Positions 47,398-55,496 of a stretch of 55,496 nucleotides of DNA are shown here, in pieces. Numbering within the stretch: the stretch's first letter is position 1; every line of letters begins with the position of its first letter. Below the pieces are notes generated by a model. That model saw only the letters and a program-made list of their open reading frames with translations, was not told the origin of the DNA and did not search any database. The position numbers and the translations under genes were made by a program. Source of the DNA: Deltaproteobacteria bacterium (GTDB lineage: Bacteria; Desulfobacterota; DSM-4660; Desulfatiglandales; HGW-15). Location: NCBI GenBank assembly GCA_016930795.1, contig JAFGFY010000026.1:1-55496 (forward strand), given 5' to 3'.

Positions 47398-49125
47398 CTA
47401 GATATGGAGAATCTCTGAAGATGAGGAGGAAGCGGATTTTTCTAGGAGTATAGTAATCTCCGCCCCTCCGTCAGGGTGGTTTTGTCCTTTAATTTTGCCT
47501 TTGAGACCGTCTACTATCCGTTTGACCGTGGCAAGACCTAGGCCTGATCCTCTTTCTTTTGTGGTGAAGAAGGGAGTAAATAGGTGATGGAGGGCTTTTT
47601 CGTTGAATCCCTGACCCGTATCCCTGACACTCATCCTTACGACTTCCCGTCTTGGTTCAGAGTGATTACCGCTATTCAATACGTCGGCACTGACATAAAC
47701 CATCCCTCCTTCAGACATGGCCTCGCTGGCATTCAGAAGTAGATTCCATAGTATTTGCTTTATCTGTTCAGGATCAGATTCAAGGATGATATTATTTTTG
47801 AAGTCAACTATCACCTGTATTTTTTTTGACCAGTTTTCGCTGTTTCTGAAAAGCTCTACCGATTCAGAGGTCAGTTTGTAGAGATCGAATTTCTGAAGAT
47901 TACAGGGCTTGGGTCTGGCGAAAACAAGAAAATCGCTAACCAGACGGTTCAGTCTTCCTATTTCCGTCAGAATAATACTCATAAGCCGATTATTAACATC
48001 ATCTTTTTCCAAACCTTCGCTGAGCAGTTGAATCGACCCGCTGATAGATGCCATAGGGTTTCGGATCTCATGGGCTATCCCTGCGGCCAGTTGACCGATA
48101 AGCGCGAGATCCTCAACTTTTTTCATCTCCTCTTCAATTTGTCTGACCTCGGTCATATCCTGAAAGAACAAAATCTTCCCTTTCTGTTCTTCGTTTGAAA
48201 GCTTGAGAGGTGAAATCGAGAAGCGGAGAAAGATCCTCTTGCCATCTTCTCTTACATAGGGAAGGTCTATAAATGGATAGGTCGCAGGCGATTGCCGAGT
48301 TGAGTCTTTACTACCGTCCAAGTATTCCGCGACAAAAGGGAGTATTTCCGTGATCTGTCTACCTATAGCCTTACCGGGCTTGACTGCAAAAATATCTTCT
48401 GCGGCCGGATTGAAAAGAATCACCCTGTTCCGATTATCAATGGTGATAACGCCGGATATGATACTTCTCACAATCCTCTCATTGAGGGCCTCCAAGGTGT
48501 CGATATCGTTTTGTTTGGCCTTGAGTTCAATCCGGCCTTTTCGTGCCTGTTCAGAAAGGAAACTGCTAAGAAAAGCGACAAGGAAAAAGGCGCCACTATT
48601 GACAACTACATTGAAGAGGGTATACAGGCCCTCGCTTTCTGCAGGGTAGAGTGTCAGAGGAGGGCTGAAGGGTTGGATCAGATCATAGTAGTTCAAATCG
48701 AGTAAGAGACCATAGAGTATAGTGCTACTAGAAGCTATGATCAAACCGCCCTTGCGATAAAGGATGATGCTGGCGCTGATGATGGCGAGGAAATAGAGGA
48801 AAGAGAATATGCTTTCCGTCCCTCCCGTGGCATAAATAATGGTTGTGGTGAGAACCGTATCCAGAAGAAGCTGGATATAGGCCAGTTTGATGAGGTGCTT
48901 TTTAAACCTAAGGAGAACAATGTAGATAAAGGTGGTAAAGTAGATGGTAGCGATGAGTAAGTAATGGAATGTTTGAATATCCCCGAAATAGGCCCTTGTC
49001 TGCTTTATCTGTATTAGGATGGATGCACCCAAGAGAAGAGAGACTAGGAGGACCCTCAGAAACATCAGTTTCTGAAGGCTGTTAGACAGTTCCAAGTTCG
49101 AAATGTGGGGCTTCGTATCGATCAT
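47398..49125 (-). CDS. PilS-like sensor histidine kinase
   Basis: 575 residues. About six membrane segments occupy the first 200 (LRVLLVSLLLGASILIQI through FFLVAFLSSFL). A PAS domain is at about 215-325 (IISGVITIDNRNRVILFNPAAEDIFAV). The phospho-acceptor His is in AAGIAHEIRNPMASISGSIQL, and the ATPase has LLNASEAMSEGG, DTGQGF and GSGLGLATVKRIV. NtrB/PilS kinases activate sigma-54 response regulators. It follows pilC by 11 bases, hence PilS-like, but no pilR is adjacent; the next gene on this strand is the radical SAM protein. Confidence 0.9.
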   Translation of the reverse strand: MIDTKPHISNLELSNSLQKLMFLRVLLVSLLLGASILIQIKQTRAYFGDIQTFHYLLIATIYFTTFIYIVLLRFKKHLIKLAYIQLLLDTVLTTTIIYATGGTESIFSFLYFLAIISASIILYRKGGLIIASSSTILYGLLLDLNYYDLIQPFSPPLTLYPAESEGLYTLFNVVVNSGAFFLVAFLSSFLSEQARKGRIELKAKQNDIDTLEALNERIVRSIISGVITIDNRNRVILFNPAAEDIFAVKPGKAIGRQITEILPFVAEYLDGSKDSTRQSPATYPFIDLPYVREDGKRIFLRFSISPLKLSNEEQKGKILFFQDMTEVRQIEEEMKKVEDLALIGQLAAGIAHEIRNPMASISGSIQLLSEGLEKDDVNNRLMSIILTEIGRLNRLVSDFLVFARPKPCNLQKFDLYKLTSESVELFRNSENWSKKIQVIVDFKNNIILESDPEQIKQILWNLLLNASEAMSEGGMVYVSADVLNSGNHSEPRREVVRMSVRDTGQGFNEKALHHLFTPFFTTKERGSGLGLATVKRIVDGLKGKIKGQNHPDGGAEITILLEKSASSSSSEILHI

Positions 49126-49136
49126 GAGGAAAGAAT

Positions 49137-50345
49137 CTATCCCATGGCAGCGGCCATTTGGAAGATAGGTAGATACATGGCTATTACCAGTCCACCGATG
49201 GCCCCTCCAAGAAACAGCATAAGCATGGGTTCCAGCATGGAAGTCAGGGCATCCACTGCGGAATCCACCTCGTCATCATAAAAATCGGCGATCTTGTTCA
49301 GCATGGTATCAAGGGCTCCTGTGGCTTCACCCACCGAGATCATTTGAATAACCATACCTGGGAAGATATCAGTCTCTGATAAGGGGTCGGCAATGGTCTG
49401 TCCTTCTGCAATGCTGGCTCTGACCTCAAATATGATTTCTTCGAGAATGACGTTGCCCGACGTCTTGGCAACGATTTCCAAAGAATCCAATATGGGTACG
49501 CCACTCTGTATCATGGTTCCCAAGGTCCGTGAAAACCTCGCGATAGCTGTTTTTTTGAGCAGATCGCCGAATACAGGTAACTTGAGGGCAATGGTATCAG
49601 TAGTCTTTCGGCCGCCTTTGGAATTTCTATATTTCTTAAATAGGAAGATTAAAGCCGCCACGGCAAGGATCACCCAATGAATATTACTTTTCATGAACCG
49701 GCTCATATTCACCACCATTTGAGTGGGCCCTGGTAGGGCTGCACCAAAATCGGAAAACATCTCCTCAAAAACTGGAATAACAAAAATAAGAATCACTGCG
49801 ATGACCAGAATGGCGATGGCAACCACGACCGCGGGATAGGTCATGGCCCCTTTGATACGTTTCTTCAGGGCCTCGGACTTTTCGATATAATCTGCCAGCC
49901 TTCTCATGATGGTATCAAGGATACCGCCCACTTCACCCGCAGCAACGAGATTTACGAAGAGAGCATCGAAGACTTTGGGATGTTTCTTCATTGCCTCCGC
50001 AAGGGTAGAGCCCCCTTCAACGTCTTTCGTGATTTCCTTAAGGATCGCCCTGAAAGTCTTGTTTTCCGTTTGCTCGGCCAAGATCGTGAGTCCTTGGACC
50101 AGAGGGAGCCCTGCGTCGATCATGGTGGAAAATTGTCTGGTAAAGATGACTATGTCTTTACTCTTAACCTTCGGCTGCATGAAGGCGACATTTTCAAAGA
50201 TATCCTTGGGTTTCGTCTTGATTTTGATGACGGTGAGGTTTCGTCTTTTGAGCTGGCTAAGGGCTATCCTTTCGTCAGCAGCTTCCAGTTCACCTTTAAG
50301 CTTTCTGCCTCTTTTTGTTTGCGCAACATATAGATAGATTGGCAT
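49137..50345 (-). CDS. pilC: Type IV pilus inner-membrane platform protein PilC
   Basis: 402 residues, family length. It opens MPIYLYVAQTKRGRKLKGELEA, followed by two T2SSF domains, each with a FTRQFSTMIDAGLPLVQGL / FSRTLGTMIQSGVPILDSL motif, and the conserved P/E-rich TMLEPMLMLFLGGAIGGLVIAMYLPIFQM at the C terminus. Three membrane helices are visible. PilC anchors the PilB and PilT motors. GGGAGG precedes the ATG. PilB and PilT genes, usually upstream, are not here. Confidence 0.95.
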   Translation of the reverse strand: MPIYLYVAQTKRGRKLKGELEAADERIALSQLKRRNLTVIKIKTKPKDIFENVAFMQPKVKSKDIVIFTRQFSTMIDAGLPLVQGLTILAEQTENKTFRAILKEITKDVEGGSTLAEAMKKHPKVFDALFVNLVAAGEVGGILDTIMRRLADYIEKSEALKKRIKGAMTYPAVVVAIAILVIAVILIFVIPVFEEMFSDFGAALPGPTQMVVNMSRFMKSNIHWVILAVAALIFLFKKYRNSKGGRKTTDTIALKLPVFGDLLKKTAIARFSRTLGTMIQSGVPILDSLEIVAKTSGNVILEEIIFEVRASIAEGQTIADPLSETDIFPGMVIQMISVGEATGALDTMLNKIADFYDDEVDSAVDALTSMLEPMLMLFLGGAIGGLVIAMYLPIFQMAAAMG

Positions 50346-50763
50346 CAGGAAGCCTCCCTTTTAGCTTTGTCTATAAAGAATCAGAATAAGTTAATTATTT
50401 TAATAAATTATGTAGGGTATGTCAAGCCATCAGTGGCAAATGAGCTCTAAACGTGAGTATCCTGGATAAGTGGGGCGATAGGTATTGAAAGTCGCCTGCT
50501 TGTCTCCCATTTAGAGTACCTGCTTCGTCGTTTGTGCTTGACAACATACTCATATTCAATGTTATATCATGACCTCAATTATTGAAGATGGTGTATGGTG
50601 ATCCCTTCCAGTGGGGATGTTCCGAGGTCAAATCCGGAATAGGCCGTCCGTTTCCCTGAGGGCATAACTTGATGTGGAGAGATCACCTCTATACTCAGGG
50701 CAACATTATGTGAGACAATTCATTGTCTTTTAAAAAATAGAATATCAAAAGGAGGGATCTACT
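50346..50763. other. Divergent intergenic region between pilC and the biotin carrier gene
   Basis: About 420 bases without a gene. It holds a candidate promoter for the rightward gene (50538-50567). An AU-rich small hairpin AGACAA-TTCA-TTGTCT (50713-50728) lies before the ribosome site. No other repeat was noticed. Confidence 0.5.
50538..50567 (+). promoter_or_regulatory. Candidate sigma-70 promoter for the biotin carrier gene
   Basis: TTGACA (50538-50543), 18-base spacer, TTATAT (50562-50567). It points rightward, about 190 bases before the start codon. Confidence 0.5.
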
Positions 50764-50976
50764 GTGAATGATATTACTGCTCCTATGGGAGGAAAAGTGC
50801 TCGATGTTCTTGTTGGTGTGGGAGACTCAGTCAACGAGAATGATGAGCTGCTGATTCTTGAGGCCATGAAGATGGAGTTGCCTATTGTGGCGACGTCATC
50901 CGGTACGGTGAAAGAGGTGAAGTGCAACAAGGACGACTCGGTTGAAGCAGGCGCTGTTTTGATCGTGCTGGAGTAA
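50764..50976 (+). CDS. Biotin carrier protein (biotin/lipoyl-attachment domain)
   Basis: 70 residues forming a single biotinyl domain. The biotin-accepting lysine is K36 in LEAMKMELPI, with the symmetric APMGGKVLDVLVGVGD half before it and ATSSGTVKEVKCNKDD after it. It carries carboxyl-biotin between carboxyltransferase and decarboxylase subunits of a Na+-pumping methylmalonyl-CoA-type decarboxylase or propionyl-CoA carboxylase; the beta subunit is at 51.8-52.9 kb. The start is GTG with GGAGGGATCTACT upstream. Confidence 0.93.
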   Translation: MNDITAPMGGKVLDVLVGVGDSVNENDELLILEAMKMELPIVATSSGTVKEVKCNKDDSVEAGAVLIVLE

Positions 50977-51216
50977 GGGCAGGTGAGATAAGTTTATATT
51001 TTTGCCTATAGAGAACAATCTCTGCTTGCGAAGGACTTGCCATTCGTTTTCTAGGGACACGATAGAAAACCCAAAGAGCAGAGAGGAGAAACGGTATGTG
51101 AACCGGGAACTAGTCAGAGATATATTGATCACCAGCAGGTCAAAGGCAAAGTGACCGGTAGAGAGAGGGGTGATTATCTTTTTGAATGATAGCAATAGGA
51201 AGTCCGCGGGGCTCTC

Positions 51217-51684
51217 TCAAGTTGCGGTCTTTTGTTTTGCCTTGTCAGCCTTTTGGACCAAATAGGAAATGATTTTTCCCGAAAGGCTCATCCCCAGAAG
51301 AAGGACCATCAGGACAATGAAAACGGCGATATATCGCAGGACCAGGGTCCCGATAATCCACGTCCAGTTGTCTTTCGCAATGATAACGGATGTAGGCGTC
51401 TCATTTTTGGTAATGGTAATAGAGTGCCATTTTAGCCTTCCATCATCTTCAATATAGGTGGAGTCCTTCCAGTTTCGGAACTTGATGTCTTTGTGCTCTT
51501 TCAGGGCCTCTTTGTAGTACTTGACGATCTCATCATGAGTGAGGGGGGTCGTCATCTCTAGGCGTGAATCGGTTTGGAGGCTTACCTTTCCTTTCGGAAC
51601 AGGAGCCCCAAGAAAATCCTCGGAAAAGGCGAACGAGGAAAGAACGATAGAACAGACCATTAACCCAAGTATTATTTTTTTCAT
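51217..51684 (-). CDS. Membrane-anchored protein, possibly OadG-like
   Basis: 155 residues. A signal peptide (IILGLMVCSIVLSSFAFSED) is followed by an ~80-residue soluble region (DEIVKYYKEALKEHKD, WHSITITKNETPTSV) and a C-terminal helix (YIAVFIVLMVLLLGMSLSG) with a Lys-rich tail. The tail helix resembles the OadG (gamma) subunit that anchors Na+-pump decarboxylases, but the periplasmic-type region is not typical. The gene follows the beta-subunit gene by 85 bases on the same strand, which supports a role in that complex. Confidence 0.55.
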   Translation of the reverse strand: MKKIILGLMVCSIVLSSFAFSEDFLGAPVPKGKVSLQTDSRLEMTTPLTHDEIVKYYKEALKEHKDIKFRNWKDSTYIEDDGRLKWHSITITKNETPTSVIIAKDNWTWIIGTLVLRYIAVFIVLMVLLLGMSLSGKIISYLVQKADKAKQKTAT

Positions 51685-51769
51685 TTTACGACCTTCATAT
51701 TTAGCTGTAACTCAGAAAAGATTCATGATGTATTCCCGGTTCAGATATTCCATCATGAGTGTCCCCCCA

Positions 51770-52912
51770 TCAGTCGAACATGGCGATAAACATGCCTGCT
51801 GCTGCGGCTGATCCGATTACGCCTGCCAGATTTGGGCCAATAGCGTGCATCAAGAGAAAGTTGCTTCGATCATATCGCGTGCCCTGTATCTGGGAGACCC
51901 TCGCGGCCATGGGTACGGCCGAGACCCCAGCGGAGCCGATGAGTGGGTTCATTTTCTCCTTAACGAACAGGTTCATGATCTTGACCGTTAGGATGCCGCC
52001 CATGGTGCAGACTCCAAAGTCAATAAGGCCCAGCCCGAAAATGAATAGGGGCTTCCAGCTCAGAAAGTTGTCCGCATGCATCGTGGCCCCGACGGAAAGC
52101 CCCAGAAAGATGGTCATGATGTTCATAAGGGAGCCTTGAGCGGTGTCGGTGAGCCGGTCTACCACGCCACATTCTTTCATCAGGTTGCCCAGCATGAACA
52201 TTCCCATGAGCGGGATGACTGAGGGGACCAGGAGGGCGACAATTCCGGCCGTGACCAAGGGGAAGAGTATCTTTTCCTGTTTCGATACGGGCCGGAGTTG
52301 CCTCATTCGGATTTTCCTCTCCTTGGCCGTGGTCATGAGTCTCATGATGCCGGGCTGGATGAGAGGCACCATGGCCATATAGGAATAGGCCGCAAGAGCG
52401 TTGGCCCCAAGCAACTGGGGGGCCAAATGTTGGGTCAGGTAGATGGTCGTTGGGCCGTCGGCCCCGCCAATGATGCTCACAGAGGCCGCTTCCTTGAGGG
52501 TGAAACCGGCAAGGACCGTTCCGGTAAAGGTGACGAACACACCGAGCTGGGCACCAGCGCCGATGATAAGGGTCTTAGGATTGGCGATGAGAGGACCGAA
52601 ATCGGTCATGGCCCCGAGACCGAGAAAGATGATGCATGGAATGATTTCCCACTCCAAGCCGTAATGGTAAAAGACCCGCAGTAGTTCTCCGTGCCCGTCG
52701 GTCCATCCCATCAAAGGGACGAGAGGGAAATTGACGATAAAGATCCCGAAACCGATGGGCAGAAGAAGGAGGGGTTCATAGTTTTTCTTAATGGCCAGCC
52801 ACATAAACAGGCATCCAATAGCCCACATGATGACGAGTTTCAATTGAAAATTGAATACGCCGGTGAGGTAGACCATCCCGTGCAACATATCCAAAATTTC
52901 ATTTAGGGTCAT
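51770..52912 (-). CDS. Na+-translocating decarboxylase beta subunit (OadB/MmdB family)
   Basis: 380 residues, about nine to eleven hydrophobic segments. The family signature GFTLKEAASVSIIGGADGPTTIYLT contains the conserved Asp required for Na+ transport, and the N-terminal region has PLVPLMGWTDGHGELLRVFYHYGLEWEIIPCIIF. It couples decarboxylation of a carboxy-biotin carrier to Na+ export. Methylmalonyl-CoA as substrate (MmdB) is inferred from the nearby mutase and biotin carrier genes; oxaloacetate and glutaconyl-CoA are the alternatives. Confidence 0.93.
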   Translation of the reverse strand: MTLNEILDMLHGMVYLTGVFNFQLKLVIMWAIGCLFMWLAIKKNYEPLLLLPIGFGIFIVNFPLVPLMGWTDGHGELLRVFYHYGLEWEIIPCIIFLGLGAMTDFGPLIANPKTLIIGAGAQLGVFVTFTGTVLAGFTLKEAASVSIIGGADGPTTIYLTQHLAPQLLGANALAAYSYMAMVPLIQPGIMRLMTTAKERKIRMRQLRPVSKQEKILFPLVTAGIVALLVPSVIPLMGMFMLGNLMKECGVVDRLTDTAQGSLMNIMTIFLGLSVGATMHADNFLSWKPLFIFGLGLIDFGVCTMGGILTVKIMNLFVKEKMNPLIGSAGVSAVPMAARVSQIQGTRYDRSNFLLMHAIGPNLAGVIGSAAAAGMFIAMFD

Positions 52913-53260
52913 GGTTCGTTACTCCAGTCATGAGTTCATAAAATACTTATCAAAGCCTTCCATCGGTCGAAAAGGATTTCAACAGGGCTATAATAAAGAC
53001 ACATTTTATTGTCAAGGATATTCGTGTGTGGCGCGCATTTCCGCATGGGAGGAGAAATCTCATTTGTTATCCTCTTGATTTCTTAAGTATAGCAACGGTT
53101 ATTTCCTTTTTGGGCTATGCCTCGACGATGTTGATTGAGCAGGGGTTCAGGGAATCTCCGGTCACTGGAGCCCGTATGGATACAGAAATCGTTTGACAGC
53201 TGTTCCCGTAATGAAATAGCTTTGGGTCAAAAACCCGACTCGACGACTGAGGGAGAACAC
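52913..53260. other. Divergent region upstream of methylmalonyl-CoA mutase
   Basis: About 350 bases. A weak candidate promoter, TTGTTA (53064-53069), 18 bases, TATAGC (53088-53093), points toward the mutase. The ORF track extends the mutase frame into this region from 53135, but the added residues do not look like the family. Confidence 0.4.
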
Positions 53261-54937
53261 ATGCTTGACCATAGAGATATCAAACTTCTGGCCGAAGAAT
53301 TCAAAAACTGGTCTGAAAAAACTGAGGCAATCCTGGCCAAACAGCCGGAGCGGCAAGAGGTGTTTGTCAATACCTCGGGAATTCCCGTCAAAAGGCTATA
53401 TACTCCTTTGGATCAAGAGGATATGGCCTATGCCTCTGATATGGGGTTTCCGGGAGAATATCCTTTTACCAGGGGTGTTCAACCCACCATGTATAGAGGA
53501 AGATATTGGACCATGAGACAATATGCAGGATTTGCGTCTGCGGAAGAATCCAATAAGCGGTATCGGTTTCTGCTTGAGCAGGGGCAGACAGGCCTATCTG
53601 TCGCCTTTGATCTTCCCACCCAGATAGGATACGACTCAGACCATGAAATGGCCATGGGCGAGGTGGGAAAGGTCGGTGTGGCTATCGACTCACTTAAAGA
53701 CATGGAGATCCTGTTCAACGAGATTCCACTGGATAGGGTGAGTACCTCCATGACGATAAATGCGCCGGCCTCGATTCTGTTGGCTATGTATTTGGCGGTC
53801 GCAGAACAGCAGGGGGTAAACGCGGAAAAACTGAGAGGGACCATTCAGAACGACATATTAAAGGAGTATTCTTCCAGAGGAACCTATATTTTCTCTCCCA
53901 AACCCTCTATGCGGATTATCACGGACATATTTTCCTATTGTGCTGAAAGGATTCCGCAATGGAACACGATCAGCATCAGCGGGTACCATATCAGAGAGGC
54001 AGGTTCCACGGCGGTTCAGGAAATTGCGTTCACCTTGGCCAACGGGATCGCCTACGTGGAGGCTGCGCTCGAGGCTGGACTGGATGTGGATACATTCGGT
54101 CCCAGGCTCTCATTTTTTTTTAATGCCCATCTGGATTTCTTTGAGGAGGTAGCAAAATACAGGGCTGCAAGGCGTCTTTGGGCCAGGATTATGAAGGAGA
54201 GGTTTAAGGCCAAGAACCCCAAATCCATGATGATTCGGTTTCACACCCAGACCGCCGGATGCAGCTTGACGGCCCAACAGGCCTCAAACAACATTGTGAG
54301 AGTGGCATTTCAGGCCCTGGCAGCTGTTCTAGGAGGGACTCAATCCCTCCATACCAATTCCATGGATGAAGCCCTCTGCTTGCCTTCAGAACAGGCGGTC
54401 CAGATCGCCCTTCGGACTCAACAGTTGATTGCCTATGAATCCGGTGTCTGCGATACCATAGATCCTCTAGGGGGCTCCTATTATGTGGAGGCACTCACGC
54501 AAGAGATAGATCAAAGGGCAGAGGGGTATATTAAGATGATTGATGAGATGGGCGGGGCGGCTGCGGCCATTGAAAAAGGCTTCATCCAGAGGGAAATACA
54601 GGAGAGCGCCTACCAGTACCAGCGGGAGATAGAGAGCGGAAAAAGGGTTGTTGTGGGGGTGAACCGGTTTGAAGTGGAAGAAGAAAAGCCGACCAACCTT
54701 CTAAGGGTGGATCCGTCTGTAAGAGTATCCCAAATAGAGAGGCTTAAAAAGCTCAGATCAGAAAGAGACAATGACCTGGTTTCAAAGAGCCTCTTCGAAT
54801 TAAGGCGGATTGCCCAGGGACGCGAGAACCTGATGCCCTCGATACTCAGAGCGGTGAAAGCCTATGCCACTTTGGGTGAGATTTGTGATGTGTTGAGGGA
54901 AGTTTTTGGGGAATATCAGCAGGTGAGTGTGACTTGA
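53261..54937 (+). CDS. Methylmalonyl-CoA mutase, catalytic (alpha N-terminal) subunit
   Basis: 558 residues. It carries the TIM-barrel substrate domain of the split, B12-dependent mutase: [19 protein letters not shown], the substrate-binding Tyr in [39 protein letters not shown], and [18 protein letters not shown]. The cobalamin-binding domain is on the next gene. It interconverts (R)-methylmalonyl-CoA and succinyl-CoA. The ATG at 53261 with GAGGGAGA upstream replaces the longer ORF-track start. The 15-base gap to the small subunit shows an operon. Confidence 0.96.
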   Translation: MLDHRDIKLLAEEFKNWSEKTEAILAKQPERQEVFVNTSGIPVKRLYTPLDQEDMAYASDMGFPGEYPFTRGVQPTMYRGRYWTMRQYAGFASAEESNKRYRFLLEQGQTGLSVAFDLPTQIGYDSDHEMAMGEVGKVGVAIDSLKDMEILFNEIPLDRVSTSMTINAPASILLAMYLAVAEQQGVNAEKLRGTIQNDILKEYSSRGTYIFSPKPSMRIITDIFSYCAERIPQWNTISISGYHIREAGSTAVQEIAFTLANGIAYVEAALEAGLDVDTFGPRLSFFFNAHLDFFEEVAKYRAARRLWARIMKERFKAKNPKSMMIRFHTQTAGCSLTAQQASNNIVRVAFQALAAVLGGTQSLHTNSMDEALCLPSEQAVQIALRTQQLIAYESGVCDTIDPLGGSYYVEALTQEIDQRAEGYIKMIDEMGGAAAAIEKGFIQREIQESAYQYQREIESGKRVVVGVNRFEVEEEKPTNLLRVDPSVRVSQIERLKKLRSERDNDLVSKSLFELRRIAQGRENLMPSILRAVKAYATLGEICDVLREVFGEYQQVSVT

Positions 54938-54952
54938 ACCGGGGAGTGGACT

Positions 54953-55354
54953 ATGAAAATAGCTAGAAAGATCAGAGTGTTGGCTGCAAAACCCGGCCTT
55001 GACGGTCATGACAGGGGTGTCAAGGTAATTGCCAGGGCATTGATGGACGCAGGAATGGAAGTGATCTATACAGGATTGAGACAGACTCCCCAACAGATTG
55101 TCGAAGCAGCGATCCAGGAAGACGTGGATGTCATTGCCATGAGCGTGCTTTCCGGTGCCCATGATTACTTGTTTCCAGAGGTCATGAACCTCTTAAAGGA
55201 AAAGGAAATTGATGATATCCTGGTTATCGGAGGAGGCATTATTCCCGATGAAGATGTCCCTGCCCTGAAGGACAGCGGGATCTCAGAGATATTCGGGCCT
55301 GGAACCCTCACCGAAGACATTGTCAACTATATCAAACAGAATCTTAAGAGATGA
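54953..55354 (+). CDS. Methylmalonyl-CoA mutase, cobalamin-binding subunit
   Basis: 133 residues. The B12-binding motif is LDGHDRG with His19 as cobalt ligand, followed by [14 protein letters not shown] and [15 protein letters not shown] and GPGT, the SxL and GG elements of the Rossmann-like fold. It pairs with the catalytic subunit just upstream to form a heteromeric mutase. ATG start at 54953. Confidence 0.96.
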   Translation: MKIARKIRVLAAKPGLDGHDRGVKVIARALMDAGMEVIYTGLRQTPQQIVEAAIQEDVDVIAMSVLSGAHDYLFPEVMNLLKEKEIDDILVIGGGIIPDEDVPALKDSGISEIFGPGTLTEDIVNYIKQNLKR

Positions 55355-55404
55355 AGCAAGAGTCAGTAAACCGCAGAATATCGAACAAGGAATAAAGGAT
55401 GTCG

Positions 55405-55486
55405 AGGCATTCATCCGCCTTCGCAGGAAACCCCGCATTTATGCGGGGAGGAATGCTCTTGTCATCCGCTTCGGCGGATGTCGCCC
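55405..55486. repeat. Palindromic repeat cluster at the window end
   Basis: Contains CCCCGCAT-TT-ATGCGGGG (around 55431-55448) within an outer GCATTC/GAATGC pairing, and CATCCGC-TTCG-GCGGATG shortly after. It resembles the dispersed extragenic palindromes of many bacterial genomes and the CCCGC/GCGGG hairpins before rho and prfA in this window. It may continue beyond the edge. Confidence 0.65.
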
Positions 55487-55496
55487 TTGACGCCGG

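Overview
The window reads as a chromosomal segment of an anaerobic Desulfobacterota (former Deltaproteobacteria) bacterium. This is inferred from gene content and order: a methylmalonyl-CoA pathway with a Na+-pumping decarboxylase subunit, a K+-dependent type membrane pyrophosphatase, FdhD/MobA for molybdo-enzymes, DUF1844 next to an HtrA protease, and a B12-type radical SAM protein paired with RNase G. No rRNA, CRISPR array, prophage or insertion sequence was seen.

Layout. 1-4.6 kb: two paralogous SPOR-domain membrane proteins, the first cut by the window edge, with cytoplasmic regions of opposite charge and a small arginine-rich protein between them. 4.6-9.3 kb, mostly minus: a nucleotidyltransferase-like protein, a CNNM/CBS membrane protein, mobA-fdhD, methylmalonyl-CoA epimerase and a zinc-ribbon protein. 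9.5-24.1 kb, plus: FadL-type porin, serA, DUF1844, an HtrA protease, then a dense housekeeping run (ispE, tRNA-Gln, prs, rplY, pth, carD, rluD-like, rho, rpmE, prfA, prmC). 24.4-28.3 kb: hppA with a strong terminator, a TIGR01212 radical SAM protein and a small membrane protein. 28.4-32.8 kb, minus: groES-groEL between two nucleotide-sugar epimerase genes. 33.2-35.5 kb: a cysteine synthase fused to a cysteinyl-tRNA synthetase-like protein whose KMSKS loop is degenerate, the most unusual gene here. 35.5-38.6 kb: a gene-poor stretch with small zinc-ribbon proteins, a tiny membrane ORF and a DUF1786 protein. 38.9-47.3 kb, minus: an apparent operon of a TIGR03960 radical SAM protein, RNase G, a CHASE2-Ser/Thr kinase, a PP2C phosphatase and an FHA protein. 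47.4-50.3 kb, minus: pilC and a PilS-like kinase. 50.7-55.4 kb: biotin carrier, an OadG-like protein, the Na+-pump decarboxylase beta subunit, and both methylmalonyl-CoA mutase subunits.

How the parts fit. The epimerase (8.5 kb), mutase (53-55 kb), biotin carrier and Na+-pumping beta subunit would together interconvert propionyl-CoA/methylmalonyl-CoA and succinyl-CoA and couple decarboxylation to a Na+ gradient. The carboxyltransferase alpha subunit is not in the window. FdhD and MobA suggest active formate metabolism. The kinase, phosphatase and FHA genes form a complete phospho-signalling set (writer, eraser, reader) linked to an RNA-processing enzyme. Several intergenic regions hold strong inverted repeats, including a 19-bp perfect palindromic arm pair, inverted clusters of a heptamer, and a roughly 585-nt untranslated leader behind a near-consensus promoter in front of rho.
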